Assembly: GCA_902615445.1 (NCBI GenBank)
Contig: CACMOQ010000005.1
Span: 37,140-101,139, forward strand
DNA from: an uncultured Pelagibacteraceae bacterium
Lineage (GTDB): Bacteria; Pseudomonadota; Alphaproteobacteria; Pelagibacterales; Pelagibacteraceae
Direction of reading: 5' to 3'
DNA length: 64,000 bases
Positions 55,684 through 64,000 of the stretch are shown here, piece by piece. The notes under the pieces were generated by a model, which saw only the letters and a program-made list of their open reading frames with translations, did not search any database and had not been told where the DNA came from. The stretch's first letter is position 1. The number at the start of each line of letters is the position of its first letter. The position numbers and the translations under genes were made by a program.

Positions 55684-55730
55684 AAGGTGTCAATTGGTTT
55701 AAAATGACGCTTGAATTATAACAACAAAAA

Positions 55731-56129
55731 TTAGTCTTCTAACTTTACTAGAACCTCAACGGATTTAATTTTTTTTCCATTGATTTTTTTTAAAATGTTA
55801 ATTGGACCTACATCAGCATTTTCTAAGTCTATCAATTTTTCCTCTTTTAAATCATAAAAATGATGATGGTCAGAAATATTTGTATCAAAATAAGTTTGAT
55901 TTGAGTTTATAGGTATTTGTTTTAAATACCCTTTTTTTTCAAAAGCGTGTACAGTGTTATAAATTGTTGCTAGAGAAATTTTATCACTTACTTGTTTCTT
56001 TATTTTCTGATCCAGCTCGTTGATGGTAAAATGAAATGTTTTTTCTGAGTTAAATAGTACCTCACATATCTGAAGTCTTTGTTTGGTAGGACGTAATCCA
56101 GAATTTCTTAATTTTTCAATATATTTCAC
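55731..56129 (-). CDS. irr: Fur-family iron response regulator Irr
   Basis: A 132-residue Fur-superfamily regulator. The winged-helix N-terminus has GLRPTKQRLQICEVLF (about 11-26) and SLATIYNTVHAFEKKGYLKQI (starts about 52). The C-terminal half has DHHHFYDLKEEKLIDLENADV (starts about 87), the HHH motif tied to haem binding in Irr. The N-terminal haem-regulatory CP motif of Bradyrhizobium Irr is absent. Irr is commonly divergent from fabA-fabB-fabI in Alphaproteobacteria, as here, which favours Irr over Fur, PerR or Zur. Confidence 0.85.
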   Translation of the reverse strand: MKYIEKLRNSGLRPTKQRLQICEVLFNSEKTFHFTINELDQKIKKQVSDKISLATIYNTVHAFEKKGYLKQIPINSNQTYFDTNISDHHHFYDLKEEKLIDLENADVGPINILKKINGKKIKSVEVLVKLED

Positions 56130-56147
56130 AATTAATTTGTATTATTA

Positions 56148-56164
56148 ATTAAAATTATTCTAAA
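56148..56164. promoter_or_regulatory. Irr-type element between irr and fabA
   Basis: ATTAAAA-TTA-TTCTAAA matches the ICE consensus at 12 of 14. It lies 19-35 bases upstream of irr and 60 bases from fabA, so it could serve irr autoregulation. The left arm is the weaker half. Confidence 0.4.
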
Positions 56165-56223
56165 CTATTGCTAAATTTATATTATATAGTGGTAAAATCA
56201 AGTAAATAAGAGTACTCAATTTT

Positions 56224-56724
56224 ATGAAAAAAAATTCCTACTCATACAATGAACTTATAAATTGTGGAGAAGGTAAATTGTTTGGACCAGGAAATGCTAA
56301 ATTACCGCTTCCACCAATGCTCATGTTTGATAGAATAACAGAAATTAATGATAATGAGGGTGCTTTTAAAAAAGGATTACTAAAAGCAGAACTTGAAATA
56401 AAAAAGAATCTTTGGTTTTTCGATTGTCATTTTAAAGAGGATCCTGTAATGCCTGGATGTCTTGGTTTAGACGCTATGTGGCAATTAGTGGGTTTTTATT
56501 TAGGCTGGATTGGAAATCCTGGAAAAGGAAGGGCTTTGGGTGTTGGAACAGTAAAATTTACAGGGGAAGTTTTACAAGATGTAAAATTAGTGAAATATGA
56601 AATTGACATGAAAAAAATTATGTCACCTGGAGGTACAACAGTTGGGCTTGCGAATGGAGTGGTTTTAGCGGATGAAAAAAAAATATATTCAGCAGATAAT
56701 TTAAAAGTGGGATTATTTAAATAA
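56224..56724 (+). CDS. fabA: 3-hydroxydecanoyl-ACP dehydratase/isomerase
   Basis: The branch-point enzyme that makes unsaturated fatty acids by isomerising trans-2- to cis-3-decenoyl-ACP. It has 166 residues. The hotdog core has [15 protein letters not shown] (about 27-41), the catalytic histidine in [23 protein letters not shown] (about 69-91, with the aspartate in GLDAMWQ) and [17 protein letters not shown]. It is followed by fabB with a one-base overlap, completing the FabA/FabB pair. Confidence 0.97.
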   Translation: MKKNSYSYNELINCGEGKLFGPGNAKLPLPPMLMFDRITEINDNEGAFKKGLLKAELEIKKNLWFFDCHFKEDPVMPGCLGLDAMWQLVGFYLGWIGNPGKGRALGVGTVKFTGEVLQDVKLVKYEIDMKKIMSPGGTTVGLANGVVLADEKKIYSADNLKVGLFK

Positions 56725-57935
56725 TGAGAAGAGTCGTAATTACAGGATTAGGAGTAGTGTCTTGTTTAGGGAACAATCAAGAAGAGGTTCATCAATCATT
56801 ATTAAATTCAAAATCTGGAATTTCATTTGCTGAGGAATACAAAGAACATAATTTAAAAAGTCATGTGCATGGCAAGCCTAATATAAAACTTGAAGATCAT
56901 ATAGATAGAAAAACAATCCGATTTATGGGTTCAGGTTCTGCGTATAATTACATAGCAATGAAAGAGGCAATTAAAGACTCTGGCCTAGAGGAAAAAGAAG
57001 TAAGTAATTTTAAAACTGGAATAGTTATGGGTTCAGGAGGGCCTTCAATTGAAAATGTAATTTTAGCAGCAGACAAAACACGAGCAAAAACTCCAAAATT
57101 AATGGGTCCTTTTATAGTCCCAAGAACCATGGCAAGCACGGCATCAGCGACTTTAGCAGTTCCATTTAAAATTAAAGGAACAAACTACACAATGAGTTCT
57201 GCATGCGCCACCAGTGGTCACTGTATAGGCAATTCAATGGAATTAATTCAAATGGGAAAACAAGATATTGTTTTTGCTGGAGGGAGTGAAGAAATACACT
57301 GGGCCATGACAGCTATGTTTGATGCTATGACTGCATTGTCATCTAAGTACAATGAAACTCCTGAAACAGCTTCTAGAGCTTATGATAAAACAAGAGATGG
57401 ATTTGTAATTGCGGGAGGAGCTGGAGTTCTGGTCCTTGAAGAATACGAACACGCTAAAGCTAGAGGAGCTAAAATATACGCTGAATTAACTGGTTATGGA
57501 GCAACTTCAGATGGATACGATATGGTAGCTCCATCAGGTGAGGGAGCTGTAAGATGTATGAAAATGGCTATGGAAACAGCTAAAAATAAAATTGAATATA
57601 TTAATACTCATGGGACTTCTACTCCTGTTGGGGACATCACAGAGCTAAATGCAGTGAAAGATACTTTTGGAGAAAATATTCCAAAAATAAGTTCAACAAA
57701 ATCTTTATCGGGTCATCCATTGGGGGCTGCTTCAGTACATGAGGCTATTTATTGTTTAATTATGATGAAAAATAATTTTATTGCTGGATCAGCGAATATA
57801 AATGAAATGGATGAAGAAGCTAAAAAATTTCCAATAGTTGCAAAAACAGAAACTGAAATAACATTAAACACAGTTATGTCTAATAGTTTTGGTTTTGGTG
57901 GAACTAATGCTGCTTTAATTTTTGAAAAGGTTTAA
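56724..57935 (+). CDS. fabB: 3-oxoacyl-ACP synthase I
   Basis: The condensing enzyme that extends unsaturated acyl-ACP. It has 403 residues. The active-site cysteine is in [15 protein letters not shown] (about 155-169), with histidines in [12 protein letters not shown] (about 293-304) and [14 protein letters not shown] (about 329-342). The C-terminal [14 protein letters not shown] is typical. FabB versus FabF is decided mainly by its coupling to fabA. It ends three bases before fabI. Confidence 0.94.
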   Translation: MRRVVITGLGVVSCLGNNQEEVHQSLLNSKSGISFAEEYKEHNLKSHVHGKPNIKLEDHIDRKTIRFMGSGSAYNYIAMKEAIKDSGLEEKEVSNFKTGIVMGSGGPSIENVILAADKTRAKTPKLMGPFIVPRTMASTASATLAVPFKIKGTNYTMSSACATSGHCIGNSMELIQMGKQDIVFAGGSEEIHWAMTAMFDAMTALSSKYNETPETASRAYDKTRDGFVIAGGAGVLVLEEYEHAKARGAKIYAELTGYGATSDGYDMVAPSGEGAVRCMKMAMETAKNKIEYINTHGTSTPVGDITELNAVKDTFGENIPKISSTKSLSGHPLGAASVHEAIYCLIMMKNNFIAGSANINEMDEEAKKFPIVAKTETEITLNTVMSNSFGFGGTNAALIFEKV

Positions 57936-57938
57936 TTA

Positions 57939-58724
57939 ATGAGTTTAATGAAAGGTAAAAAAGGATTGATCATGGGTGTTGCCAATGAACGATCTATTGC
58001 GTGGGGTATTTCACAAAAATTAGCTGAGGCTGGTGCTGAACTCGCTTTCACATATTTAGGAGATGCTTTAAAAAAAAGAGTTATTCCTTTAGCAGAAAAA
58101 TTAAATTCAAAAGTTACATTCTGTTGTGATGTCGAAAAAAAAGAAGAGGTGGTAAAATTATTTGAAAATATTAAATCTCAATGGGGTGAAATTGATTTTG
58201 TAGTCCATGCAGTCGCATTTTCAGATAAATCAGAATTATCAGGTGAATATCTAGATACAACTAGAGAAAACTTTTTAAGAAGTATGTTAATTTCATGTTT
58301 TTCATTTACAGAGGTAGCAAAGGAAGCTTCAAAAGTAATGAAGCAAGATGGTAGTCTTCTAACTTTAACTTACGAGTCAACTAAGGCTATTCCAAATTAT
58401 AATGTGATGGGTGTTTGCAAATCGGCTTTAGAGGCTAGTGTAAAATACTTAGCTAGAGATTTAGGTGCTAAAGGCATAAGAGTGAATGCCATAAGCGCTG
58501 GACCTATTAAAACCTTAGCAGCTTCAGCTATTGGTGATGCAAAATTCTTATATAAGTGGAATGAGGACCATTCATTTCTTAAAAGAAACGTGGATATTCA
58601 TGATGTTGGTAACTCAGCATTGTATCTATTAAGTAATCTTGCAAATGGTGTTACAGGTGAAATTCACTATGTAGATGCTGGGTATAATAAGGTTGGGATG
58701 CCAGATCCTAAGAACATAACTTAA
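57939..58724 (+). CDS. fabI: Enoyl-ACP reductase (NADH)
   Basis: The last reduction in fatty acid elongation. 261 residues. An SDR variant with the opening GKKGLIMGVANERSIAWGI (starts about 6), and the active-site pattern YNVMGVCKSALE (about 150-161), giving Tyr-x6-Lys as in FabI. RVNAISAGPIKTLAASAI lies beyond. It ends the fabA-fabB-fabI operon and is followed by two small inverted repeats. Confidence 0.96.
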   Translation: MSLMKGKKGLIMGVANERSIAWGISQKLAEAGAELAFTYLGDALKKRVIPLAEKLNSKVTFCCDVEKKEEVVKLFENIKSQWGEIDFVVHAVAFSDKSELSGEYLDTTRENFLRSMLISCFSFTEVAKEASKVMKQDGSLLTLTYESTKAIPNYNVMGVCKSALEASVKYLARDLGAKGIRVNAISAGPIKTLAASAIGDAKFLYKWNEDHSFLKRNVDIHDVGNSALYLLSNLANGVTGEIHYVDAGYNKVGMPDPKNIT

Positions 58725-58740
58725 TATAATAAAGAATTTT

Positions 58741-58760
58741 ATTGAATAGTCTTATTCAAT
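58741..58760 (+). terminator. Hairpin after fabI
   Basis: ATTGAATA and TATTCAAT form an 8-bp stem with loop GTCT, starting 17 bases past the fabI stop. No long U-tract follows, so it may mark a 3' end or a protein site rather than a strong terminator. Confidence 0.45.
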
Positions 58761-58766
58761 TAAAAT

Positions 58767-58780
58767 AAATATCGATATTT
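58767..58780. repeat. Perfect 14-bp palindrome
   Basis: AAATATCGATATTT is fully self-complementary and is followed by TT. It lies seven bases after the fabI hairpin, 125 bases before the next gene. It may be a second 3' element or an operator. Confidence 0.35.
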
Positions 58781-58904
58781 TTAAAAACCTACAGGGTGAA
58801 TTATTTACTCTTCTAATTATTCTTTTTAAATAGTTTTTAATCCAAGGTTAATTTCTTTCTTATACGAAGTAAATAATATATAAAAATATAAACTTTTTTG
58901 GGTT

Positions 58905-59549
58905 ATGCCTATAACAAGAATTTTAAAAAAAAACATTTTCAAAAATTTTAACAAAGATGAATTAATAAATTATGTAGAAACAGGTGTTCATCAGGGTTAT
59001 AGCATTTATCAATCTTTGGAGATAGGTTTCAAAAATATTATTGGAGTTGAAAAATATATAAACTATGTAGAAAATACTAGAAATAAATTTAAAAATAATA
59101 ATTCTGTACACATAATTCATGCTGATAGTAGAAATGGTTTAGAAGAAGTTTTTAAGAATAAAATAAATAATATTTTTATCTTTTTAGATGCTCATGGACA
59201 TTTAGAGATAGACGATAGTCCATTAGAGGAAGAATTAAATTTTTTAAAAAAAAAAAACAATTTGATTAAATTATTAATTGTTGATGATTTTTATCAAATT
59301 AAAAAAAATAGTGGTGATTGGCAAAAAAATACTAACTTAAAAAATATACTAAAATTATCTGAAAGTTTTTTTGATGGTGAAAAAACTTCAGTTAATGAAA
59401 TATTTTACTATTATGGAGGGTTATTCAAAAGAAAAAAGAATTCTTATTTAATAATTTCAAGAAATGTCAAATTCATTAACTATAACTTTTTTTACAGATT
59501 ATTAAATGATATATATATTTATATTCTTCATAAAATTAAATTTAATTAA
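58905..59549 (+). CDS. Methyltransferase-like protein of unknown target
   Basis: A 214-residue protein. YVETGVHQGYSIYQSLEIGFKNIIGVE (starts about 25) resembles a class I SAM motif with the acidic end (ETGxxxG ... GVE), followed by HIIHADSRNGLEEVF and FIFLDAHGHLEIDDSPLEEEL (starts about 90). That pattern is found in sugar and natural-product O-methyltransferases. The C-terminus is lysine- and tyrosine-rich and atypical. It is isolated between fabI and the convergent pnp gene and very AT-rich, so it may be an acquired surface-glycan gene. Confidence 0.5.
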   Translation: MPITRILKKNIFKNFNKDELINYVETGVHQGYSIYQSLEIGFKNIIGVEKYINYVENTRNKFKNNNSVHIIHADSRNGLEEVFKNKINNIFIFLDAHGHLEIDDSPLEEELNFLKKKNNLIKLLIVDDFYQIKKNSGDWQKNTNLKNILKLSESFFDGEKTSVNEIFYYYGGLFKRKKNSYLIISRNVKFINYNFFYRLLNDIYIYILHKIKFN

Positions 59550-59560
59550 AAAAAATTTAT

Positions 59561-61633
59561 TTACTTAGTAGCTTGTTTCATGGAAAGTTTTACTTTTCCT
59601 CTATCGAATCCAATTACTTTAACTTTAACCTCGTCACCTTCTTTCACAACATCAGTAACTTTAGCTACCCTTTTATCTGCAAGTTCCGAAATATGAACAA
59701 GTCCATCTTGTTTTCCTAAAAAATTGACAAATGCACCAAACTCCATAATCTTCATAACTTTACCTGAATATATTTTATTTAATTCAGCTTTTGCTGTGAT
59801 GTCTTTAATCATCTGCATTGCGGTGTTTCTTGACGCTTCATCTGGAGCAGCAACTGTTACTACACCCTCATCATTTACATCTACTTTTGCACCTGATTTT
59901 TCAACTATTTCTCTTATTGTTGCACCACCTTTTCCAATTACAGCTGCAATATCTTTTTTATCGACATTTATCTTTTCCATTTTTGGTGTATGTTTTCCAA
60001 CTTCAGATCTTGAAACTGATAATGCTTTATTCATTTCTCCTAAAATATGAACTCTTCCATCTTTGGCTTGACTTAATGCCTGTTCCATTATTTCAAATGT
60101 TATACCTGTAATTTTGATATCCATTTGTAGAGAGGTAATTCCATCTTTGGTTCCAGCGACCTTGAAGTCCATATCACCTAAATGATCTTCATCACCTAAA
60201 ATGTCTGATAGGACACTAAAATCATCACCCTCTTTAATTAAACCCATTGCAATACCTGCAACTGGTTCTTTAATTGGTACTCCTGCATCCATTAATGCAA
60301 GTGAAGTTCCACAAACAGTGGCCATTGAGGATGAACCGTTAGACTCTGTAATTTCAGAAACCACTCTAAATGTGTAGGGAAATGACTCTTTTGATGGCAA
60401 TGACGAGTGAATAGCTCTCCACGCTAATTTACCATGTCCTATTTCTCTTCTACCAGTTCCAATTCTTCCTGTTTCTCCAACTGAAAATGGGGGGAAATTA
60501 TAATGAAGCATAAACCTTTCTCTTTGTAATCCATCTAAGCTTTCAATTCTTTGTTCATCATCAGATGTACCTAAAGTAGCTGTAACTATTGCCTGTGTTT
60601 CTCCTCTGGTAAATAAAGCAGATCCATGCGTTCTAGGTAAAATACCAACTTCACAAGAAATAGGTCTTACATCAGATAGTCCTCTACCATCTATTCTATT
60701 TTTATTTTTTAAAATATCTGTTCTGACAATTGTCTTTTCAAGATTTTTTAGTTCAGAGTTCACATCAAGATCAGTATAGTTTTCATCTTCCTCATAAAGT
60801 TTTTTAGCTTTATCGGTAATTTCTGAAATTTGATTTGATCTGTCTTGTTTGTCTCTAGTAGCAAATGCTTTTTTAAGATCTTCTGTAAAAGTTTCTTCAA
60901 GTTTCTTTTTAACTTCAGATAAGTCTTTCTTTTCAACAGTCCATTCAGGTTTTCTGCATTCTTTAGCCAATTCCTCTATCATTTGAATTACCGGAACAAA
61001 ACCTTCATGACCAAATTTAACTGCATTTAACATTTCTTCTTCAGTTAATCCGCTCGCCTCAGACTCTACCATAAGCACAGCATCTTTTGTGCCAGCAACC
61101 ACTAAATCTAATTTTGATTTTTCAAGTTCAGCTTTTGAGGGATTTAAAACATATTTACCATCAATATATCCAACTCTAGAAGCTCCCACAGGACCCATAA
61201 ATGGCATTCCTGATATAGCTAAAGCTGCAGACGATGCGATAATCGACAGAATGTCTGCTTCGTTTTCTTTATCGTAAGAAATTACAGTTGGCAATAACTG
61301 AACTTCATTTTTAAATTCATCAGGAAACAATGGTCTGATCGGTCTATCAATTAGCCTTGAGATTAATGTTTCACTCTCAGTTGGTCTTGCTTCTCTTTTA
61401 AAATATCCACCCGGAATTTTTCCTGCTGCATAATACTTTTCTTGATAATTCACAGATAGTGGAAAGTAATCCATGTCTGGATTTACTTTTTTTGCTCCTA
61501 CGACTGTTGCTAAAACAACTGTCTCACCACATGTTGCGATGATTGCTCCGTCTGCCTGTCTTGCTACTTTTCCTGTTTCTAAACTTATCTTCTTCCCTGC
61601 TACTTCAACTTCCTTCTTGTATACTTTAAACAT
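59561..61633 (-). CDS. pnp: Polyribonucleotide nucleotidyltransferase
   Basis: A phosphorolytic 3'-5' exoribonuclease and degradosome core enzyme. It has 690 residues. Two RNase PH-like domains (about 1-210 and 310-545) hold RPIRPLFP (about 95-102) and [16 protein letters not shown]-type block [14 protein letters not shown]. Then a KH domain ([13 protein letters not shown], about 560-572) and an S1 domain ([15 protein letters not shown] to the end) follow. It lies after rpsO with a 57-base purine-rich spacer holding four out-of-frame ATGs. Confidence 0.98.
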   Translation of the reverse strand: MFKVYKKEVEVAGKKISLETGKVARQADGAIIATCGETVVLATVVGAKKVNPDMDYFPLSVNYQEKYYAAGKIPGGYFKREARPTESETLISRLIDRPIRPLFPDEFKNEVQLLPTVISYDKENEADILSIIASSAALAISGMPFMGPVGASRVGYIDGKYVLNPSKAELEKSKLDLVVAGTKDAVLMVESEASGLTEEEMLNAVKFGHEGFVPVIQMIEELAKECRKPEWTVEKKDLSEVKKKLEETFTEDLKKAFATRDKQDRSNQISEITDKAKKLYEEDENYTDLDVNSELKNLEKTIVRTDILKNKNRIDGRGLSDVRPISCEVGILPRTHGSALFTRGETQAIVTATLGTSDDEQRIESLDGLQRERFMLHYNFPPFSVGETGRIGTGRREIGHGKLAWRAIHSSLPSKESFPYTFRVVSEITESNGSSSMATVCGTSLALMDAGVPIKEPVAGIAMGLIKEGDDFSVLSDILGDEDHLGDMDFKVAGTKDGITSLQMDIKITGITFEIMEQALSQAKDGRVHILGEMNKALSVSRSEVGKHTPKMEKINVDKKDIAAVIGKGGATIREIVEKSGAKVDVNDEGVVTVAAPDEASRNTAMQMIKDITAKAELNKIYSGKVMKIMEFGAFVNFLGKQDGLVHISELADKRVAKVTDVVKEGDEVKVKVIGFDRGKVKLSMKQATK

Positions 61634-61690
61634 TTCATTTCCATTTCTTTTCGTTCATTTCGTTTCATTCCGTTCTATCTATCTTGACTT
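61634..61690 (-). other. Purine-rich rpsO-pnp spacer with upstream ATGs
   Basis: On the minus strand the spacer is almost all purines, built from AAATGAA/GGAATGAAACG-like repeats. ATGs occur 5, 11, 25 and 35 bases before the pnp ATG, none in the pnp frame. In other bacteria this leader carries S15 and PNPase autocontrol structures. No strong hairpin is evident here. Confidence 0.4.
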
Positions 61691-61939
61691 TTATTTTCTT
61701 AAATTCAATTTCGACAGGACATTCTTGTAAGAATTTATCTTGTTTTTTTTAAGATAATCTAACAATTTTTTTCTTCTATTGACTGCTCTAAGTAATCCAA
61801 CAGATGAATGTTTATCTTTTTTGAATTGCTTAATATGCTTAGAGAGAGTTTCAATTTTTTCTGTTAACAACGCGATTTGGATCTCTGAAGATCCAGTATC
61901 TTTTTCATGCATTGCTAGTTCCTTGACTTTTTTATTCAT
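61691..61939 (-). CDS. rpsO: 30S ribosomal protein S15
   Basis: A small-subunit protein binding 16S rRNA. It has 82 residues, about seven short at the N-terminus relative to the usual 89. DTGSSEIQIALLTEKI (about 14-29), the GLLRAVNRRKKLLDYLKK block (about 48-65) and the ending KLNLRK are conserved. AGGA about nine bases upstream supports this ATG. It lies 10 bases after rbfA. The truB gene usually found between rbfA and rpsO is missing. Confidence 0.96.
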   Translation of the reverse strand: MNKKVKELAMHEKDTGSSEIQIALLTEKIETLSKHIKQFKKDKHSSVGLLRAVNRRKKLLDYLKKNKINSYKNVLSKLNLRK

Positions 61940-61949
61940 ATATATTTTC

Positions 61950-62318
61950 CTATTTATTACTTTGCTTTATTAAATTTTCTATCTTTTCTGCATATTCGAA
62001 TGATTCATCTTTTCTAAAAAGTAATTTTGGTAAAAATTTCATTACAACTTTTTGGGATAAAATCTTCCTTATCAAAAATGAGTACTCCTTTAAAATATTA
62101 ATACTTTCTTCAGCATTTTTTCCTCCAAGCGGAAGTACATAAGCCTTGGCTATTTTTAAATCTTGACTCATTCTTACCTCCGTCACTGTAATTGTGTTAG
62201 TCTCTAAATTTGGTACCTTAGCCTCGTTTCTAATGAAAATCATGCTTAAAGCTTGTTTAACCATTTCGCCAACTCTTAGTTGTCTTTGTGTTATTGGTTT
62301 ACCTAATTTATCTGCCAT
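61950..62318 (-). CDS. rbfA: Ribosome-binding factor A
   Basis: A 30S maturation factor. It has 122 residues with a KH-like fold. RQLRVGEMVKQALSMIF (about 12-28), VTEVRMSQDLKIAKAYVLP (starts about 45) and a C-terminal KFLPKLLFRKDESFEYAEKIENLI (starts about 93) fit the family. Its start codon overlaps the infB stop by one base (TAATG), coupling it to IF-2. Confidence 0.95.
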   Translation of the reverse strand: MADKLGKPITQRQLRVGEMVKQALSMIFIRNEAKVPNLETNTITVTEVRMSQDLKIAKAYVLPLGGKNAEESINILKEYSFLIRKILSQKVVMKFLPKLLFRKDESFEYAEKIENLIKQSNK

Positions 62319-64000
62319 TATATTGACCTTTCCTTTGAAGTAACGCTAAACGCTTCTAATGTGTCATTTTTTTTAAAATCAACATAATCTTTGATGGTAA
62401 TTCCGCACTCTTGACCGTTACTGACTTGCTTTACTTGGTTTTTTTCTCTAAATAATGATCCTACTTTTCCTGTAAAAATTATATTCCCATCTCTAATTAT
62501 TCTTAACTCCGAATTACTACTGATTTCACCTTCTGTGACTTTAGAGCCTGCTACTTTACCTGCTCCTGAAACCTTGAATATCTCCAGTATTTGAGCAGTT
62601 CCAGTTATATTTTCTTGTATATCAGGAGCTAATAAGCCTGACATTTTTGATTTTATATAATCTAATACCTCATAAATAATATTATACGACGAAATTTTAA
62701 TCTTCTCAGCTTCTGCTAATTTTTTTGCTTCTTTGCTTGGTTTAACGTTGAATGCTATCAAAACTGCATTTGAGGCTTTAGCTAAAGTGACATCTGTTTC
62801 TGTGACCATTCCAATATCTGATAAAATTATTTTTGGTTTTACCTCATCATGTTTAATCTGACTTATAGCATTTTTTATTGCCTCAGAAGATCCATGTACA
62901 TCAGATTTGATAATTAGATTCAATTCCTCTGTAGAGTTGTCTGAAAATGCTGAATCTTGAGTTGCAAAAGTTAAAGGATTTTTTCCATCCTTATTTTCCT
63001 GAGATCTATTTTGACTTAAATTTTTAGCTTCTTTTTCATTGTTAAGGACAATAAAATCGTCTCCTGCTTTTGCTGCACCATTAATTCCTAAAATTTCAAC
63101 TGGAGTTGATGGTGAAGCATCCTCAATACTTATACCTTTGTCATTAATAATAGCTCTAACTTTTCCCCATCTCAAACCACTTACGAAAAAATCTCCTTTT
63201 TTCAAGGTACCAGCAGTTACGATTATTGTTGCCACAGGACCTCTGCCTACATCAATTTTTGATTCTAAAACAATACCGGTGGCTTTTGAATGGAAATCTG
63301 TTTTCAAATCTAAAATTTCAGCTTGAAGAATGATTGCCTCAAGTAGTTTATCTAAATTTAATCTAGTTTTAGCAGATATCTCAACCATCAAAGTATCTCC
63401 TGAGAGGTCTTCAGCAATTAATTCGTGCTCTAATAATTGATTTTTAATTTTTTGTGGATCGGCCTCAGGAAGATCACATTTGTTAATTGCAACAACTATT
63501 GGAACATTAGCAGCTTTAGCATGTCTAATAGACTCCACAGTTTGAGGTTTAACTCCATCATCCGCCGCCACGACCAATACAACTATATCCGTAAGTTTTG
63601 AGCCTCTTGATCTCATCTCTGTAAATGCAGCATGTCCGGGTGTATCTATAAAAGTCAGTTTATTTGACTGATTTTCAATTTGATAGGCGCCGATATGTTG
63701 GGTAATTCCTCCAAACTCTCCTGAAACGACATTTGTACTTCGTAAAACATCTAGCACTGAAGTTTTACCATGGTCCACATGGCCCATAACAGTGACGATC
63801 GGCGGTCTATTATAAAGATTTTCTGTTCTTGCAGCTTTAATCTTATTTATAATTTCTTCAGCTTTTTCCTCTCTTATCGGGTTATGTCCAAATTCTTTTA
63901 CCAAATACTCAGCTGTGTCCGCTGCCAAGGTCTGATTAATTGTAACTGTAACTCCCATACCAAACAAAAATTTTATAACATTACTAGATTGCTCGGCCAT
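62318..64000 (-). CDS. infB: Translation initiation factor IF-2, N-terminal part outside window
   Basis: The GTPase that delivers initiator tRNA to the ribosome. The 560 residues visible run from the end of the IF2_N domain ([17 protein letters not shown], an internal methionine) through the G domain with [11 protein letters not shown] (about 69-79), DTPGHAAFT (about 118-126) and NKCD (about 172-175), to domains II-IV, which end the protein. The gene continues past the right edge, so 64000 is not its start. It begins the infB-rbfA-rpsO-pnp series. Confidence 0.97.
   Translation of the reverse strand: MAEQSSNVIKFLFGMGVTVTINQTLAADTAEYLVKEFGHNPIREEKAEEIINKIKAARTENLYNRPPIVTVMGHVDHGKTSVLDVLRSTNVVSGEFGGITQHIGAYQIENQSNKLTFIDTPGHAAFTEMRSRGSKLTDIVVLVVAADDGVKPQTVESIRHAKAANVPIVVAINKCDLPEADPQKIKNQLLEHELIAEDLSGDTLMVEISAKTRLNLDKLLEAIILQAEILDLKTDFHSKATGIVLESKIDVGRGPVATIIVTAGTLKKGDFFVSGLRWGKVRAIINDKGISIEDASPSTPVEILGINGAAKAGDDFIVLNNEKEAKNLSQNRSQENKDGKNPLTFATQDSAFSDNSTEELNLIIKSDVHGSSEAIKNAISQIKHDEVKPKIILSDIGMVTETDVTLAKASNAVLIAFNVKPSKEAKKLAEAEKIKISSYNIIYEVLDYIKSKMSGLLAPDIQENITGTAQILEIFKVSGAGKVAGSKVTEGEISSNSELRIIRDGNIIFTGKVGSLFREKNQVKQVSNGQECGITIKDYVDFKKNDTLEAFSVTSKERSI

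Noticed and set aside
59724-60111. Two overlapping plus-strand frames of about 100 codons
   Set aside because: Both lie opposite the pnp KH/RNase PH coding region, which is fully conserved. They have no start signals and unnatural His/Leu repeats.
1-64000. CRISPR arrays, insertion sequences, toxin-antitoxin pairs
   Set aside because: No regular repeat-spacer pattern, transposase motif or typical toxin pair was seen on reading both strands.

Overview
The window is a compact, very AT-rich bacterial chromosome segment. It most likely comes from the SAR11 clade (Pelagibacterales, Alphaproteobacteria). The evidence is short or absent gaps, many 1-17 base gene overlaps, lysine- and isoleucine-rich proteins, and alphaproteobacterial gene neighbourhoods (helicase-fdxA-carD, irr-fabA-fabB-fabI, argH-LptM-lysA). 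Clade assignment rests on this overall impression, not on a marker alignment. No prophage, insertion sequence, CRISPR array or rRNA operon was seen.

Layout. 1-1.2 kb: 5' part of gyrB and tRNA-Ser. 1.25-5.1 kb: a five-gene surface-sugar block (DUF6492-like, SDR, RmlC, DUF4422-like, GT17). 5.1-14.7 kb: a translation block on the minus strand (GT4-thrS-infC, then rpmI-rplT-pheS-pheT-lepA). 14.7-23.3 kb: an alpha/beta hydrolase, gltDB, uppP and an EamA transporter. 23.3-29.0 kb: pyruvate dehydrogenase (an AceE carrying an extra N-terminal lipoyl domain, and AceF) and a thiolase. 29.0-33.9 kb: tRNA-Arg, a thioesterase, Suv3-like helicase, TerB-like protein, FdxA and CarD. 33.9-34.05 kb: a tiny Lys/Arg-rich protein gene with its own promoter, leader hairpin, Shine-Dalgarno and terminator. 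34.2-39.6 kb: acyl-CoA ligase, tRNA-Leu, YqaA/DedA, DsbB, Coq7, HNH nuclease, esterase, HIG1 and TlpA proteins. 39.7-45.6 kb: argH, an LptM-like lipoprotein, lysA, plsC, dnaN and dnaA. 45.9-52.2 kb: rpsT, mutM, ubiE-ubiB-coaBC-dut-MoeB/ThiF-SH3. 52.2-56.2 kb: an iron/peroxide group (zinc-ribbon protein behind two Fur-like boxes, DUF2061, 2OG-Fe(II) hydroxylase, katG behind an Irr-like box, and irr). 56.2-58.7 kb: fabA-fabB-fabI. 58.9-64 kb: a methyltransferase-like protein and infB-rbfA-rpsO-pnp.

Together these are mostly housekeeping functions: translation, central carbon and nitrogen entry, quinone and fatty acid synthesis, and replication initiation. The accessory material is the sugar block and the 58.9 kb gene. 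The most unusual items are the 25-residue basic protein next to a CarD with a long lysine-rich tail, the lipoyl-AceE fusion, and the Irr/Fur-boxed iron cluster with KatG. Three coding genes absent from a length-filtered gene call were recovered by reading: 33894-33971, 41057-41188 and 52235-52414. The gyrB fragment at the left edge was recovered the same way.
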